Below, one piece after another: positions 12,402 to 23,539 of a DNA stretch of 64,000 bases. The position numbers were made by a program, and so were the translations under genes. The stretch spans positions 101,789,771 to 101,853,770 of the forward strand of contig JAVHZZ010000009.1 in the NCBI GenBank assembly GCA_036250195.1, in the 5' to 3' direction. Position 1 is the stretch's first letter; the number at the start of each line of letters is the position of its first letter. This DNA comes from Mixophyes australis. Taxonomy: Eukaryota > Chordata > Amphibia > Anura > Limnodynastidae. The notes below the pieces were generated by a model. The model was not told where the DNA came from. It saw nothing but the letters and a program-made list of their open reading frames with translations, and made no database searches.

Positions 12402-12852
12402 CAGGGCCTTCTTTCCCATTGGGCACAAGGGGCAGGTGCCCGGGGGCCCTGCAGCCTAGGGGGGCCCGTCGGAGGCAGCAAAAAAAAAAACCTGGAAAAA
12501 AAAAGAAGACAATACTTACCTTGCTGTCAGCTGGCGATCCGGCTCCCCCCATGGTCTCCTCCTCCATCGCGCTTGCAGTGCATGTCGGGCATGACGTCAT
12601 CACACCCGCCCGACATCCATTGCGGAGCGTGACGGAGGAGGAGACCAGGGAGGGAGCCGGATCGCCAGCTGACAGCAAGGTAAGTATTGTCTTCTTTTTT
12701 TGTTTTCCAGGTTTGTTTTTTTTTTGCTGCCTCCGACGGGCCCCCCTGGGCTGCAGGGCACATATATATATAATATTATTTTTTTTTGTATATATAGGGG
12801 CCCCGGTGTACTGCTGTGCCCGGGGGCCCAAGATGTTCTTAAGAGGGCCCTG
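12402..12852. mobile_element. hAT-like nonautonomous element with snap-back core
   Basis: The ends are CAGGGCCTTCTTTCC and, reversed, CAGGGCCCTCTTAAGAAC. It is flanked by a perfect 8-bp target duplication, GATCAGAC (12394-12401 and 12853-12860). Subterminal GTGCCCGGGGGCCC tracts occur at both ends. The core is a long inverted repeat centred on a TGACGTCA palindrome. It has no coding capacity and is of the same family type as 8231-8886. Confidence 0.9.
12461..12752. repeat. Large inverted repeat with outward splice-donor motifs
   Basis: The arms of about 130-145 bp run from GGGCCCGTCGGAGG (left) to CCTCCGACGGGCCC (right). Both contain the same elements in mirror order: CTGCTGCCTCC-type ends, CAAGGTAAGTATTGTCTTC, GCCAGCTGACAGC, GAGCCGGATCG, GGAGGAGGAGACCA and CGGGCATGTCGG-like sequence. 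Between them sits TGACGTCA at 12592-12599, identical to the cAMP-response-element palindrome. Each arm has a consensus GGTAAGTAT pointing outward, at 12679-12687 on the plus strand and 12520-12512 on the minus strand, and a TTTTCCAG-type tract beyond it. Confidence 0.85.
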
Positions 12853-12995
12853 GATCAGACCTACCCCCGTATTCATCAGCGCACATATCTTCAGATCCGC
12901 TGCTTCTTGAATTCAGGTGTACAGATGCCCGAATTGCGTGCGTTTTAAAACACACATGTTGCGCTCAATATGTGTATCTTTATGAATCAGGCCTG

Positions 12996-13870
12996 TAATG
13001 TGTCAGTACAATGTCTGGTTACAACAAAGAGTGTCACATATTAAGAAATTGTCAGTCTTTGAGCAACACCTGTTATTTTGTGACATCTCTCTCATGTAAC
13101 CCCAATCATCTTGCAATGGAAATCACGCAATCCTTTTTGCAACTGGCAAATATACAGTAAGACAGTATACGCATTAGAGACACCAATATAATATCATGAA
13201 AAAATGTTTTTCTATAGTTCCCTTTTAAAATGTACTCTTGTACTCTTGATTGGTTAGTGGGAAACTACAAACATGAATTACACATTTCACCTTCCAAGGA
13301 ACCGGGGTACCCGAATCCAGGAGCGTAGGAACGAAAACTTTCATAGGGGGGGCAAAAAGCCAGGGACTACTATAGGGCTTGGGGCCCCTTTTTCTCGCGT
13401 TTGGGACCCCATTTTACGACAGTTGTAACAGTGACTGTAGATATAAAAAGACTCCCAATCCTATGTTCATTTTTGTCTGTGTTTCAGGAGTTGGCCAGCC
13501 CCAGTTTCATTGTTTATTTTATTATAAAAATGTATATATTATGAAATAAATATTATTATTAATTTTAAGTAACAATTGCTACACTAGCTGTTAGAAAGAT
13601 TGATAAATTCAATTGTTCCTCTTAAAAATTTACATTTTTCATACTCATTAACCTATTTTTTATTCAGATTTCGTTGACAGCCTAATCTCATTTGATTGGG
13701 AGTATTTTTAAATCTATAATCACTGCCTCACTGATTATGGTATGTGCTATAAATTTAAATAGCAATATCTCATATTTGTTACTGGACGCAACGCACGAAA
13801 TTCAAGGTAAAACTAAAGTGAAAAGTTATTCATCATCAAAACAGGTCATTTATTAAATGTTTATGAATTA
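12996..13870. other. No firmly recognised feature
   Basis: CAGGAGCGTAGGAACG near 13319 with a following GGGGGGGC tract resembles a hAT-like terminus. A possible partner is the C/G-rich block at 14230-14335. This could be one element of about 1 kb containing the MITE at 13871, but the ends are too divergent to call. Confidence 0.3.
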
Positions 13871-14046
13871 GGGCTAGATTTACTAAGCTGCGGGTTTGAA
13901 AAAGTGGAGATGTTGCCTATAGCAACCAATCAGATTCTAGCTTTCATTTATTTAGTACATTCTACAAAATGACAGCTAGAATCTGATTGGTTGCTATAGG
14001 CAACTTCTCCACTTTTTCAAACCCGCAGCTTAGTAAATCTAGCCCA
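13871..14046. mobile_element. CCAAT-containing palindromic MITE, copy 1
   Basis: An almost perfect inverted repeat: GGGCTAGATTTACTAAGC and GGGTTTGAAAAAGTGGAG at the left, mirrored at the right, with GCAACCAATCAGATTCTAG in both arms. Other copies are at 25415-25590 and 37045-37217. No coding sequence. Confidence 0.93.
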
Positions 14047-15700
14047 TAGAGTTTTTTAAATAAACAAATCAGTCAATATGTATTAAATAAGAAGGTAATC
14101 TATATTAAAGAACATTTGCTAGTCACACTAGGGCAATCTATAATCTAAAAAAGTTTGACAAGTTTAGAACAGGTATCATGACTTCAGATGACTTTCATTT
14201 ATCCTCATTCGCTTATGTGTAGAAGTTCACGGAGGAGGGGGGGCAAAACACAGTCTTTGCCCACCCAACAGACATCATGGGGGAGCAACTGCCCCAGTTT
14301 CCTCCCCCCCCCCTTTTCTGCACCCCAGATCGGATCTGACCAACAGTTTACATTCTACAACTTATGAGTTAAACGAGTTGCAGTTTAGTCTTAAACTTGA
14401 TCCAACTACTAAAAAAGGACATTTTTATTTATGGTATCTTTGTCTATAATACAGTAAATATTATTTTTTTCCAAGGTTTCTAAAAGCTAAATAAAATACT
14501 ATACAGTCTGGCCAATATCCCTTCATACCACACTGGTAAGTAGTTTTATTTTACAGTTTAACAGTAAATACGTTTTGCATCGATTTATATATTACTATTT
14601 ACTTTGAACAAGGTCTCATCAGTCCCACTGCAATCCATTCTGACTGATTCCTTCTGGACAATGAGTTGTCTTTTAATCAGATTTCTTATACTGTTCCCAA
14701 AGTGGCAATTGAGTTTAAACTCCTCTTTAAGTACTCGTTTGGCAAGATAACTTATTTTTTGCCTCTGCATAGAAGAGCCTCCTGCTTATTCCATGCAGGC
14801 AGCTCAATTGACCTTGCATTCACTATTCTTAACTGAGAACAGCTCCAAGGCCATATATGTTACTTTCAATTTTAAATTAGTGAAATTGCCCTTTAATGGA
14901 TCAATAATAAAAGCTATTAAAAGGATTAGTTGCGCGTTACAATGTTGCCTGTGAGAATGTTTTCTAAACATCATGAACATCTAAACATCATGTCAACTTC
15001 TCATTAGAAGCAAGCGGTAGAAAATTTTTTTTTCAATAAAAGCAAATAATAATTGTTTTCTGCGATTGTATCATTTATCAAACATTAACATCCTTAGTGA
15101 CATCTTATCTGCTGCTGGAGCCAGTCTGAAAAGTAGGAGATAAGCGCCATCTAGTGGATGTATTAGAATATTCAGGCACCTGTTTTTTTTCAGAAATAAA
15201 CATACAGATTTACCTCTCTGGGCTTAACATCATCACCATTCAATTTTGGGACCCGTGATACACTCAGTTTTGCCTGCGCTTCCAAGAGGTAAGAGCAAAA
15301 ATTAGTGTAATCAAGCCCTAATTCCAGAGGCAATGAGCATTGCGGGTCTTGGAAATTTAATTGCTCCCCCTGAGTTCGGTGCTTATAATAAACGAGCACT
15401 TTGCTGAGAATTAATTATCCCCCTAAGAGTACTTTGTTGGGAGGTTTATCAGTTATGTGAAATACAAAGTAATTGATAGAGTTGAATGTAGTTGCATTAG
15501 TTTAGATTATATAACAGATAAATTGCTACGGATGTTATAGCTGCCAAACATTTTAGACTTCCATGACATTCTGCTAGAATAGTCATTCTTTCTCAGTGGT
15601 GACACATTTGTGCCATGAATTGTTGTATCTTATAGTGACATCTGGTGGTGAACATTAGATAAAATAAATGCATCTTTTTCAATCTCAATTCTGCAAAGAC
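14047..15700. other. No recognised feature
   Basis: AT-rich sequence. A G/C-run block at 14230-14335 may be a decayed hAT-like end. No convincing coding frame was recognised. Confidence 0.4.
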
Positions 15701-16361
15701 TAAGGGGCACATTTATCAAAACTCGCAGAATATCAAAAATAGTTTTCAATCCTTATCGCATTGATAAGGATTAAACTGTTTCTCATATTTATTAAAAAAG
15801 CAACACAGGAACAGCAGTTCCGAAAAACTGCTGTTCCTGTGAAGTGGAAATCATACTTACCACTGCCTCTTCGGTTCTGAAGCAGCATGAGTTGAACGGG
15901 GCTCCTCTTCTGACTCCAGTGCGCATGCGCTGAGTGAAACCTTCGGGCATGCGCACAGACATCTCTGCTCTCGCTCTGCAACTATAGTTGCAGAGAGTGA
16001 GCGGTGAGTGACAGGGAGGGATCACATGATCCCTCCACACATGCGCTGTCCAGCTCTGCTCTTCGGAGCAGAGCTGACAGCACTGAAACTTTTCATTAAT
16101 GATAGTGTACACCAGCTTTAGCTGACGTACATTATCATGTTTGAAAAGTTAATTACATTAATTGTTAAAAAGCATTACTGAGCACTCCCCATACATTGTT
16201 ATGGGGAGTGCTCAGTAAAACGATAGGAGATGCAAAGCAGCATATATCTATGATATCTGCTGCGATGCTGCTATCAAAAATAGCAAATTAGTGTTTAATC
16301 CCCGAAAACTGTTGTTTTCGGGGACTTTACAGGGGGGAAACCTTTCATAAATAGGCCCCTA
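15701..16361. mobile_element. Nonautonomous DNA transposon with hairpin string
   Basis: The ends TAAGGGGCACATTTATCAA and, reversed, TTAGGGGCCTATTTATGAA form inverted termini. A TAA on each side could be a 3-bp target duplication, which would suggest a PIF/Harbinger-like element. The interior contains several short hairpins: TCCTTATC/GATAAGGA, GAACAGCAG/CTGCTGTTC, CTGCAAC/GTTGCAG, AGCTCTGCTC/GAGCAGAGCT, an arm of 16 bp starting ACTGAGCACTCCCC, and CCCCGAAAAC/GTTTTCGGGG. A GC-rich core (15890-16060) holds TGCGCATGCGC at 15920-15930, an NRF-1-type site. The minus strand has GGTAAGTAT at 15861-15853. Confidence 0.85.
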
Positions 16362-16980
16362 AAATACTTAGTGGTAGGTTTACTAGACGTACAAATTGCA
16401 AGCATCAATATTTTTCAGTAAGCTTATTATACTCAGAATATAAATTTCCATCTGGGACATTTCCTAAATAGTATAAGTTAAGCCTGCCATTTAATTGACA
16501 ACAGCTTATTTTTAAATCACATGAGAAATGGTAGAAAAATCTAATTTACTGGAGATTTTAGTATTAATGTGAAAAAAATATACTTTCAGTATTTTTTTAC
16601 TAAATGCAAAACTGCACACAAATTGTAAATACGATATTTACTGTAGATGTAATCTTATAGTAAACAAAAATAATTACTGTATTGTGATTTTCATCAGGGG
16701 CTGATTTTCCAATATGCTGAGTTGGCTACAGCCTAGGGCGCAAGACTTTTGGGGGTGAAATTAATTGTAAAATTTAAAACAATAGTTGTTCTCCAAAGAA
16801 AATATGAAAGAGAAATGTAGTAAGGTCTATTCTTGATGTATTATCATGGTAAAGGCTGAAGGAAATGAGTCATCCTCGGATGGGGCGCCTGAGGATAAAA
16901 ACTTCCCTTCACCCTCAGTAACGCTCATTCACACCTCTATTGTGCTATTGTTATGCTCTGCAGGATGAGAGACCTGTGCT
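16362..16980. other. No firmly recognised feature
   Basis: Weak hAT-like traces (CAGGGGCTGATTTTCC near 16696; GGGGCGCCTGAGG near 16880) but no defined ends. Confidence 0.3.
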
Positions 16981-17209
16981 AATCCTAATTGACACTGGCA
17001 AACCAGAGTCTAACGAGTTCCCCGATGTTCACCAAGAACCGCCGCAAGGCGGGAGAACTCCCAGGTTGCAGCCCCCTGGACTGTCTCAGGATGTAACACT
17101 AGGCCTAAAGGGAGGATGATGTTCCTAAAAGATAACACAGAGGTAATGAAAATACTGGAATCAGGTGTATGGATGTAACACAGAATAAAAATGCTGGCAA
17201 GGACCTAGT
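16981..17209 (-). mobile_element. LTR fragment, outer element of a nested pair
   Basis: It carries the shared LTR module in minus orientation (CCAGAGTCTAACGAG, GTTCACCAAGAACC, CCGCAAGGCGGG). It continues on the far side of the LTR at 17210-18533, where 18534-18673 has repeated AGTCAGACAAGCC and CGGTACACAG segments typical of an LTR interior. The inner LTR therefore inserted into this older one. Confidence 0.55.
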
Positions 17210-18533
17210 TGTCACGGAAACTGTTGAATATTTAGTGAATCCCATGCAACTGCCAACTAGTGAGGCTCATTCAGGGGCGCGGAGTCTAACGGTTGGTGGT
17301 GTTCACCAGTGACCCCCACAAGAGGGTATGGAATTTGCTGCACATATTCCGCAGGTCGCGGTTCCCAGAAGGAGTAGTGGCAGAGCCTGATACAGAGGAA
17401 GAGTAACGGTAGATCAGGGAAATACTGAAGGTATAAGCAGGAAGCCGGTCTAATCGTAATGCTGAGCTGAAGTGAGTAGCGGAGTTGAATAGAGAAGAAC
17501 TGGCAACTACATGGATGGAAACTCAGGACATCACACGTGAATACTGGGTACAGAGGTAGTACAATAGAGTCAATAGTAGAGTGGAACTACAGCTGATCCG
17601 TAGATGTTAGCTCAGAGTGACAGCAGGAGAATTGCTGATACAGCGGGAGTTCAAGTAGAGGCAGTAGCAGAGTAGAACTAGCTGATCCGTAGATGGTAAC
17701 TCAGAGCAACAGCGTGTGAATTACTGGTACAGCGGCAGTTCAAGTAGAGGCAGTAGCGGCGTGAAGCTTAGCTGATTCATAGATGGTAACTCAGAGCAAC
17801 AGCAGATGAATTGCTGGTACAGTGGCAGTTCAAGTAGGAGCAGTAGCGGTGTGGAACTTAGCTGATCCGTAAAAGGTAACTCAGAGCAACAGCAGGTGAA
17901 TTACTGGTACAGCGGCAGTTCAGGTAGAAACAGTACCGGTGTGGAACTTAGCTGATCCATAGATGGTAACTCAGAGCAACAACAGATGAATTACTGGTAC
18001 ATCGGCAGTTCAAGTAGGAGCAGTAGCGATGTGGAACTTAGCTGATCCGTAGATGATAACTCAGAGCAATAGCAGGTGAATTACTGGTACAGCGGCAGTT
18101 CAGGTAGAAACAGTAGCGATGTGGAACTTAGCTGATCCGTAGATGGTAACTCAGAGCAATAGCAGGTGAATTACTGGTAGAGCGGAAGTTGAGATAGAGA
18201 CAACGAAGAGAAGCTACAGCTGGTCCAAGAGTGGTAATGCAAAGCAACAGCAGGTGAGTCAAACCGAAGGAAGCCAAACCCTTAGTGAGAGTGAGTAACT
18301 CGAAGAACAGGCCTCGGATAGCAGGAAATGGGAGGTTTAAATAGCGCTCCAAAGTGCCAGGACCAATGGGAACAGGTAGGATGTCATAAGAGAGAGTGGT
18401 AGGTAATACGTGCGCAGAACAGGAGACCAGATAGTGGCTGCTGAACCAAGACTGCAATTCAGGATACCGTGATCACCGCTTATGGGAGAGAGGTAACAAC
18501 ACCGATGCCCGTCCGCAGGGCCGGCGTGTGACA
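17210..18533 (-). mobile_element. LTR with internal 90-bp minisatellite
   Basis: On the minus strand it begins TGTCACACGCCGGCCCTG (18533 downward) and ends CCGTGACA at 17210. It shares the GTTAGACTCCGCGCC-type module with the other LTRs. The flanks CTAGT (17205-17209) and CCAGT (18534-18538) are a likely 5-bp target duplication with one mismatch. No internal retroelement sequence is attached, so it is probably a solo LTR. The element at 19985 is the same family in the opposite orientation. Confidence 0.75.
17560..18250. repeat. 90-bp minisatellite, 7-8 copies
   Basis: Units are marked by GCTGATCCGTAGATGGTAAC at 17592, 17681, 17771, 17861, 17951, 18041 and 18131, a spacing of 89-90 bases, with a decayed last unit at about 18213. 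The array lies inside the LTR at 17210-18533. Confidence 0.92.
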
Positions 18534-18681
18534 CCAGTACAATTAATCAGGCACAGAAGTACTGACAGGTTAGGATCTGGTAAATGGGTAGTCAGACAAT
18601 GCGTAGTCAGACAAGCCATTTTCGGTACACAGTTGATCCGGCAAGCATAGTCAAACAAGCCTAATTCGGTACACAGATGAT

Positions 18682-18941
18682 CAGTGCCGTAACTAGACAT
18701 TTTAGTGCCCTGGGCGAGACAGGGCACCGGCGCCCCCCATATAAGTGGGAGTGAAATTTTCTGAGTGGGCGTGGTCAACCTCCTGTGGGGTGTGGCTAGC
18801 ACTTTACTAGTGCTAGGGCACACTGAAACCCCCTCCCTACTCATTCTTCACATTCACTTTTTACCTACAATTCTATTATATATCCTGGTGACATCATTAC
18901 TCACCCTGTTTATTAGTGAGAGAACATGGCGTTTGTCCGTC
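18682..18941. mobile_element. hAT-like MITE fragment
   Basis: It begins CAGTGCCGTAACTAGAC and continues GTGCCCTGGGCGAGA, matching the left end of the complete MITE at 63718-63883. The right terminus is missing, and the sequence runs into the Gypsy LTR at about 18942. Confidence 0.55.
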
Positions 18942-19330
18942 ATGAACCACTGGAAAAGTAAGACAAGTTGCCTGCTAGTAGTTTACGCTACAGAGCAAAG
19001 AGGCTAACACGAGCCCCACAAGGAGATTTGGTCTTAGCCATGTGAGACATGCGGGTCTGAATGAAGCCAATATGTGAGATTGGAGAATAATCTGGGTACT
19101 GGGGCCGAACCAAGAAATCCAAAGGAAGCAGATTCATGAGACAGGAGTTGCGAGGGGCAAAACAAGGAGATCCAACACAACCAGAAGCGCTATGCCAGAG
19201 GTAGATCAGGTACAGCCAAGGGTCCGCAGCAGGAAGTCCAAATAGAGCAGAACCAGGAGAGTTTCAAGGAACTCACAATGTACAGGAGCCAGAAGTAGAC
19301 CTAGTGGTGATTCAATACTCTGGCACTGTG
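18942..19330 (-). mobile_element. Gypsy 3' LTR, truncated
   Basis: Sequence from ATGAACCACTGGAAAAGTAA to the GCCAGAAGTAGACC region repeats at 24934-25640 in the same orientation. The pair brackets a decayed Gypsy pol on the minus strand, so they are read as its LTRs. The coding region runs almost straight into CAGTGCCAGAGTATTG, which lies in the interior of related LTRs, so the 5' part (U3) of this copy seems deleted. Confidence 0.6.
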
Positions 19331-19984
19331 TCTCTTCAGCATTGACCCAAGACCTCTCCTCTGGACCATAGCTCTTCCAATCAACTAAGTACTGAGTTAT
19401 CCTTTGAGGACGTGAGAATCCAGCAGTTGTTTAATTTCGAGCTCATCTCCAAACTGGGTCTCAATGAGAGGGGAATGGGTGGGTTCTTTATATAATTTGT
19501 TCAATACTGGCAGTTTTAACAGAGAAATATGGAATATATTGTGGACTGAAAGAGACCAGAGTAGGTTAAGCTTGAAAGATTGAATGAAAAGGTCCAATAA
19601 AGCGAGGAGCCAACTTCATAGTAGGTACTCTGAGCCTTAAATTCTTTGTGGATAACCAGACCCTGTCTCCTGTTCTTAGCACTGGGACTGGTTGTCGTCT
19701 TTTCTTTGCAGTTTTTTTGTGATGAAGAGAAGTATCCAATAATCTCTTCTTAGTTTGGGACCAAATGAGAGTGAAATTGCAAACCAGGGTCTCCACTGCG
19801 GAAACGGTAGAGCTCTTAAATAAAGGGAATTCAGGCAATACAGGGTGGGTCCCGGAAAACAATGAAGAAGGGAGTGTAAAACATAGGACTCATGCAAATG
19901 ATTATTGTGAGCAAACTCCGCCCATGCATGTAAGTCACTCCAGTTGTCTTGATTATCAGAAATACAAACCCTCAGGAAGAATTC
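19331..19984 (-). pseudogene. Gypsy integrase C-terminus and chromodomain
   Basis: Minus-strand frames at 19990-19676, 19862-19566 and 19597-19397 give the end of a Ty3/Gypsy integrase. They contain a core segment with NWSDLHAWAEFAHNN, then PVLRTGDRVWLSTKNLRL and APRFIGPF, typical of the region after the catalytic core. After a stop, residues related to a chromodomain appear (LLDSHVLKG and then a degraded QYLVDWK-like part near 19350-19430). Chromodomain-bearing Gypsy elements are chromoviruses. The piece is separated from the integrase start (21586-21900) by an LTR inserted at 19985. Several frame changes are visible, so it is inactive. Confidence 0.8.
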
Positions 19985-21188
19985 TGTCACACGCCGGTCC
20001 CATAGATAAGTGCCGACGTTGTTACCTCCTTCCTAGAAGCGGTGATCCAGGCTACTATTTTGTGTCAAGGCTCCTATGTAGTTGGTTTTGCGCATGTGCT
20101 GCTTGTTGCCCTCATTTGTTACCTCCTACCGATTCCCATTGGTGCATAGGATTATGGAGCACTATTTAAACCTCCCTTGGTCCCTCTGTCCATTGCCTGT
20201 TCTTTGAGTTACATACTCTTCCTATGGGATTAGGCTCCTGTTGGTTTATCTCCTCCACTGTACCTTGTTTTGTTAATTTGGATCAGCCAGCTCTACTCCG
20301 CTACTACTTCCATGCTGGGACTGCTGCTGTAACAAGCAAACTCACCTGCTGCCAGAATCCCTATCCAGGGATCAGCCAGCCAGTCAACTCCATCGCTGCT
20401 TCTACGCTGGGACTGCCGTTGTACAAGTAACTCGCTTGTTATTGGAATCACTACTTACAGATCGGCTAAGTTTTCCTTCCTTATTATGTGCATATTGAAT
20501 TGTCGCTGTAACCAGTAACTCACCTGTAGTTACAATTATCATACATGGATCAGCTAAAGTTCTATTCTACATTTGCCCTGTTTGTACTTCAGCTGTATCA
20601 GTGATTTCTCTGCTATTATCCTGAGTTACCAACTGCAAGCCAGCTAGTTTCATCTATCATCTTCATTGACTATTTGAGCTGCTGCTATATCATGATTCTC
20701 CTGCTATTACTTTGAGTTACTAATTGCAGCCAACTAGTGCTATCATCTTCATTGACTATTTGAACTGTTGCTGTATCAGCGATTCTCCCGTTGTTACCCT
20801 GAGTTACTAAATTGAAAGCCAGCTAGTTCAATCATCTCCATTGACTATTTGAACTGTTGCTGTATCATTGATGCTCCTGTTGTTACCCTGAGTTACCAAA
20901 TATAAACCAGTTATTTATAAACCATTCTCATTGATTGTTTGAACTGTTGCTGTACCAGTGATTCTCCTACCATTACCTTGAGTTATCAAAACCTGTGTTT
21001 CAAACTCCACCACTTCTCTGTCTCTCATTTCGGAGGCCGCGACCTGCGGGATAGGGGCAGCAAAGCCCATACCTCCTTGCGGGGGTCACTGGTGAAAACC
21101 CCCTACCCGTTAGACTCCACGCTCCTGAATGAGTACCATTCATTGACAGAGAACAGGGATCCACTAAATATTCTGCAGATCTGTGACA
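19985..21188 (+). mobile_element. LTR inserted in Gypsy integrase
   Basis: It begins TGTCACACGCCGGTCCC and ends GATCTGTGACA, the same terminal signature as the LTR at 17210-18533. The distal module (CGCGACCTGCGGGAT, CTTGCGGGGGTCACTGGTG, GTTAGACTCCACGC) is present at 21040-21125. It splits the integrase of the minus-strand Gypsy. No clear target duplication adjoins the right end, and 21189-21585 may be leftover internal or unrelated sequence. Confidence 0.75.
20270..20990. repeat. Diverged LTR-internal tandem repeats
   Basis: Recurring blocks with TTGAACTGTTGCTGTATCA, GATTCTCCTG, TTACCCTGAGTTAC and GCCAGCTAGTT lie 85-105 bases apart. They correspond, reversed, to the 90-bp units in the LTR at 17210-18533 (GATCAGCTAA, GAGTTACC, GCTGTACCAGTAATTC) but are far more diverged. 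Confidence 0.75.
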
Positions 21189-21585
21189 AAAGTCTTGATT
21201 TGACCAAAAAATATAAATAAAAATGGCGCATGGTATCTACTGGCTAAAATGCTGGCTAAAATTGACTCAAAAGTTAAAGCTCTAATAGAGCCCAATTATA
21301 AATAAATAATAATAAGGTATTAGCGAAACCCAATTCTTGATCTGAAACGCAGCTGCCTAGGGTTGTGTAACCCTACTGCTAAAGGCAAACAAGAAATAGA
21401 AATATTTTATTTTATAAGACCTAGTTTTGCATTTTTATTGTCGTGTAATATAACTGTTTGAAGAATTTACACTGAAATAGCTATATTGTGTGCAATAAAT
21501 AAATTGTTATATTTGTATTTTACTTTTCAGCATTGTGTGTTTTTTTTCTTGATCAGATCCAGCGCTGTCTTTATTTCTATTTTCC
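21189..21585. other. Unassigned segment between LTR and integrase
   Basis: AT-rich sequence following the LTR end. It has no reading frame with integrase similarity and could be the remains of the inserted element's 5' internal region. Confidence 0.3.
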
Positions 21586-21900
21586 AGGTTTGCAACAGGA
21601 GGCTATCCTCTGAGTGGTACGAAGTGAGCCATTTGGAAAAACTGTCTACTGTTACCCATATGGCATTAAAGCCATTGCTATCAGGCAGGTCGGTAATGAA
21701 GTCCATAGAGATACTGAACCATGGCTGGTCGTGAATGGGTTAAGAACAATGTGGAACCAGGAAAGACAACCAGGGAATTTTATGCCACGCACAGACGGTG
21801 CAGGATTGGTCAAATTATTGTACATCTTAGAGGAGAGTTGGCCACAAGCAGAATCTAAAAAACAAACAAAGGTTCTCTTTAGCCACAGCATGTTCTGCTA
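21586..21900 (-). pseudogene. Gypsy integrase, start of catalytic core
   Basis: The minus strand reads [19 protein letters not shown] and then [10 protein letters not shown], the start of a Ty3/Gypsy integrase core with its first catalytic aspartate block. A one-base change then shifts the frame, and similarity ends near 21590. The remaining integrase continues at 19984 beyond the inserted LTR. Upstream (about 21800) there is a weak linker to the zinc-finger region. Confidence 0.75.
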
Positions 21901-22027
21901 ATTTAGAGCTATTAGCCCAAAGTGTTAATTTAGGATGGAATTTGGGATTGAAGAAAGAGCGATCAACTGGTGGTGTTTAGGAAAAGTACTAGTTAATGCC
22001 AGGATGCTAATTTGATCCAAAACTGAT

Positions 22028-22350
22028 TTAGGATTGAACATCCAAAGTATCGAAGGAAAAGGAGAGGGCGTCAGCTCTGTAGGTCTTAATAAGATTGAAA
22101 CGTGTAAACAAAAGAGACAATCTCATCTGCCTGGGATTGAGACAGTGGGATGTTTGGATATATATAAAGTTCTCATGATTGGTGAAAATGATGACAGGAT
22201 GAGCTGCCCCCTCTAGGAGATGTCGCCATTCCTCAAGTGCTGCCTTGATTGAGAGCAGTTCTTTATCTTCAATCCTATAATTCTTCTCTGCTGCCGAGAA
22301 TTCTTTTGAGAACAAACCACAGGGATGTATTCTCCCTGATATATCCTTTT
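22028..22350 (-). pseudogene. Gypsy RNase H domain
   Basis: The frame 22315-22028 contains FSAAEKNYRIEDKELLSIKAA, EEWRHLLEGA and VIIFTNHENFIYI, the usual Ty3/Gypsy RNase H order (the last is the HKNLEYI-type block), followed by RQMRLSLLFTRF. It follows the RT remnant on the same strand. Frame breaks on both sides show it is decayed. Confidence 0.85.
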
Positions 22351-22385
22351 GAGACAGGACCGCACCAACCCCTACAGAAGAGACA

Positions 22386-23180
22386 TCAACTTTTAAAATG
22401 GTTAAATGATGTGTGTTTGAGAGATAACTGGTGCAGAGGCAAAGCTTTTGTTAAGGTTTGAAGAGTGGGGATGGTCTCCAGGGGCCAGGTTTTGTGATGA
22501 TCTCCTTTATGGGTAAGGGCAGTGATAGCAGTTGTGAAATCCGTAATAAACTGATAATAGTTGGTGAATCCCACAAATCATTGGATAGCCTTAAAGTCCA
22601 AAGGATGAGGCCAATTGAGGGCAGAGACCTTTTCTGGATCCATCTGCAGACCTCATCCAGACACTAAATAACTAAGAAAAGGTATTTTCTCTTGCTCAAA
22701 GAGACATTTCTCCAGCTTACAGTACAGACCATAAGACAGCAGACAACTGGGAACCCACTTAATTGGTTATGGTGGGTTTCCAAATCCTTGGAGAAGATCA
22801 AGATGTTGTCAAGGTACACGACCTCACAATGGCACAAAAGATTCATAAAAATCTCATTCACAAGTTCTTTAAAGACTGGAGCATTACTGAGATGAAATGG
22901 TATATCCAGGCATTTATAGTGGCCATCGCGTGTATTGAAGGCATTCGTCCATTTGTCCCCCTGATTCTGATGAGATTGTATGCACCTCATAAGTCTAGTT
23001 TGATAAAAAGTTTGGACCTACAGTTGCAGTCAAAGAGTTTGGAGATAAGATGCAAAGGGTAGCTGTTTTTTATTGTTATGGCATTGATTCTGAGGTAACT
23101 TATGCAAAGCCTGAGGGAACCGTCCTTTTTTTTTTTTTTTAACAAAGAAACAACCAGCTTTCCCAGGTGAAGAGAACTTG
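22386..23180 (-). pseudogene. Gypsy reverse transcriptase
   Basis: The minus-strand frame 22990-22664 contains KWTNAFNTRDGHYKCLDIPF, FHLSNAPVFKELVNEIF and VYLDNILIFSKDLE. The last is the catalytic YLDDILIFS block with the second aspartate changed to asparagine, expected to abolish activity. The downstream frame 22574-22386 (MGFTNYYQFITDF, AITALTHKG) is the thumb/connection region. The order RT, RNase H, integrase on one strand is the Ty3/Gypsy order. Confidence 0.88.
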
Positions 23181-23539
23181 CAGATAAAACCGCGTTTGAA
23201 ATTTTCTGAAATGTAATCAGAGTTTCGGGAAGTGAGAGTAGCTAAACACAGCCACAGGGAATAGTCTTCCCAGAAATTAAGCCCTACAGTACAGTCCCAA
23301 GGACAGTGGTTTCACAAAAAAAATCCTGAAAAGAGGCATAGACAGATGGCAAAGAGGGACAAGACAATTGAGACTGGTCCTGGAAGATGCAGTTTTCAGA
23401 AGGTGCCCCAGGAGGTAACCTGTGCCCGCTGCCAGTCAAGCTGAGGAGAATGAGTCCGGAGCCATGGTAAGCCTTGAATGATGGGGTTAATATTCCGAGG
23501 GAGGACTAGAAGACTTAACCATTCAGAATGTAGTGACAC

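Larger units (their letters stand above)
11781..12995. mobile_element. Possible inverted-repeat element split by hAT
   Basis: The left edge AGAGCCTGATTTATCAAGG and the right edge, reversed, CAGGCCTGATTCATAAAG form imperfect inverted ends of a type common in amphibian MITEs. The hAT-like element at 12402-12852 lies inside. No target duplication was found, and the two ends could belong to separate insertions. Confidence 0.35.
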
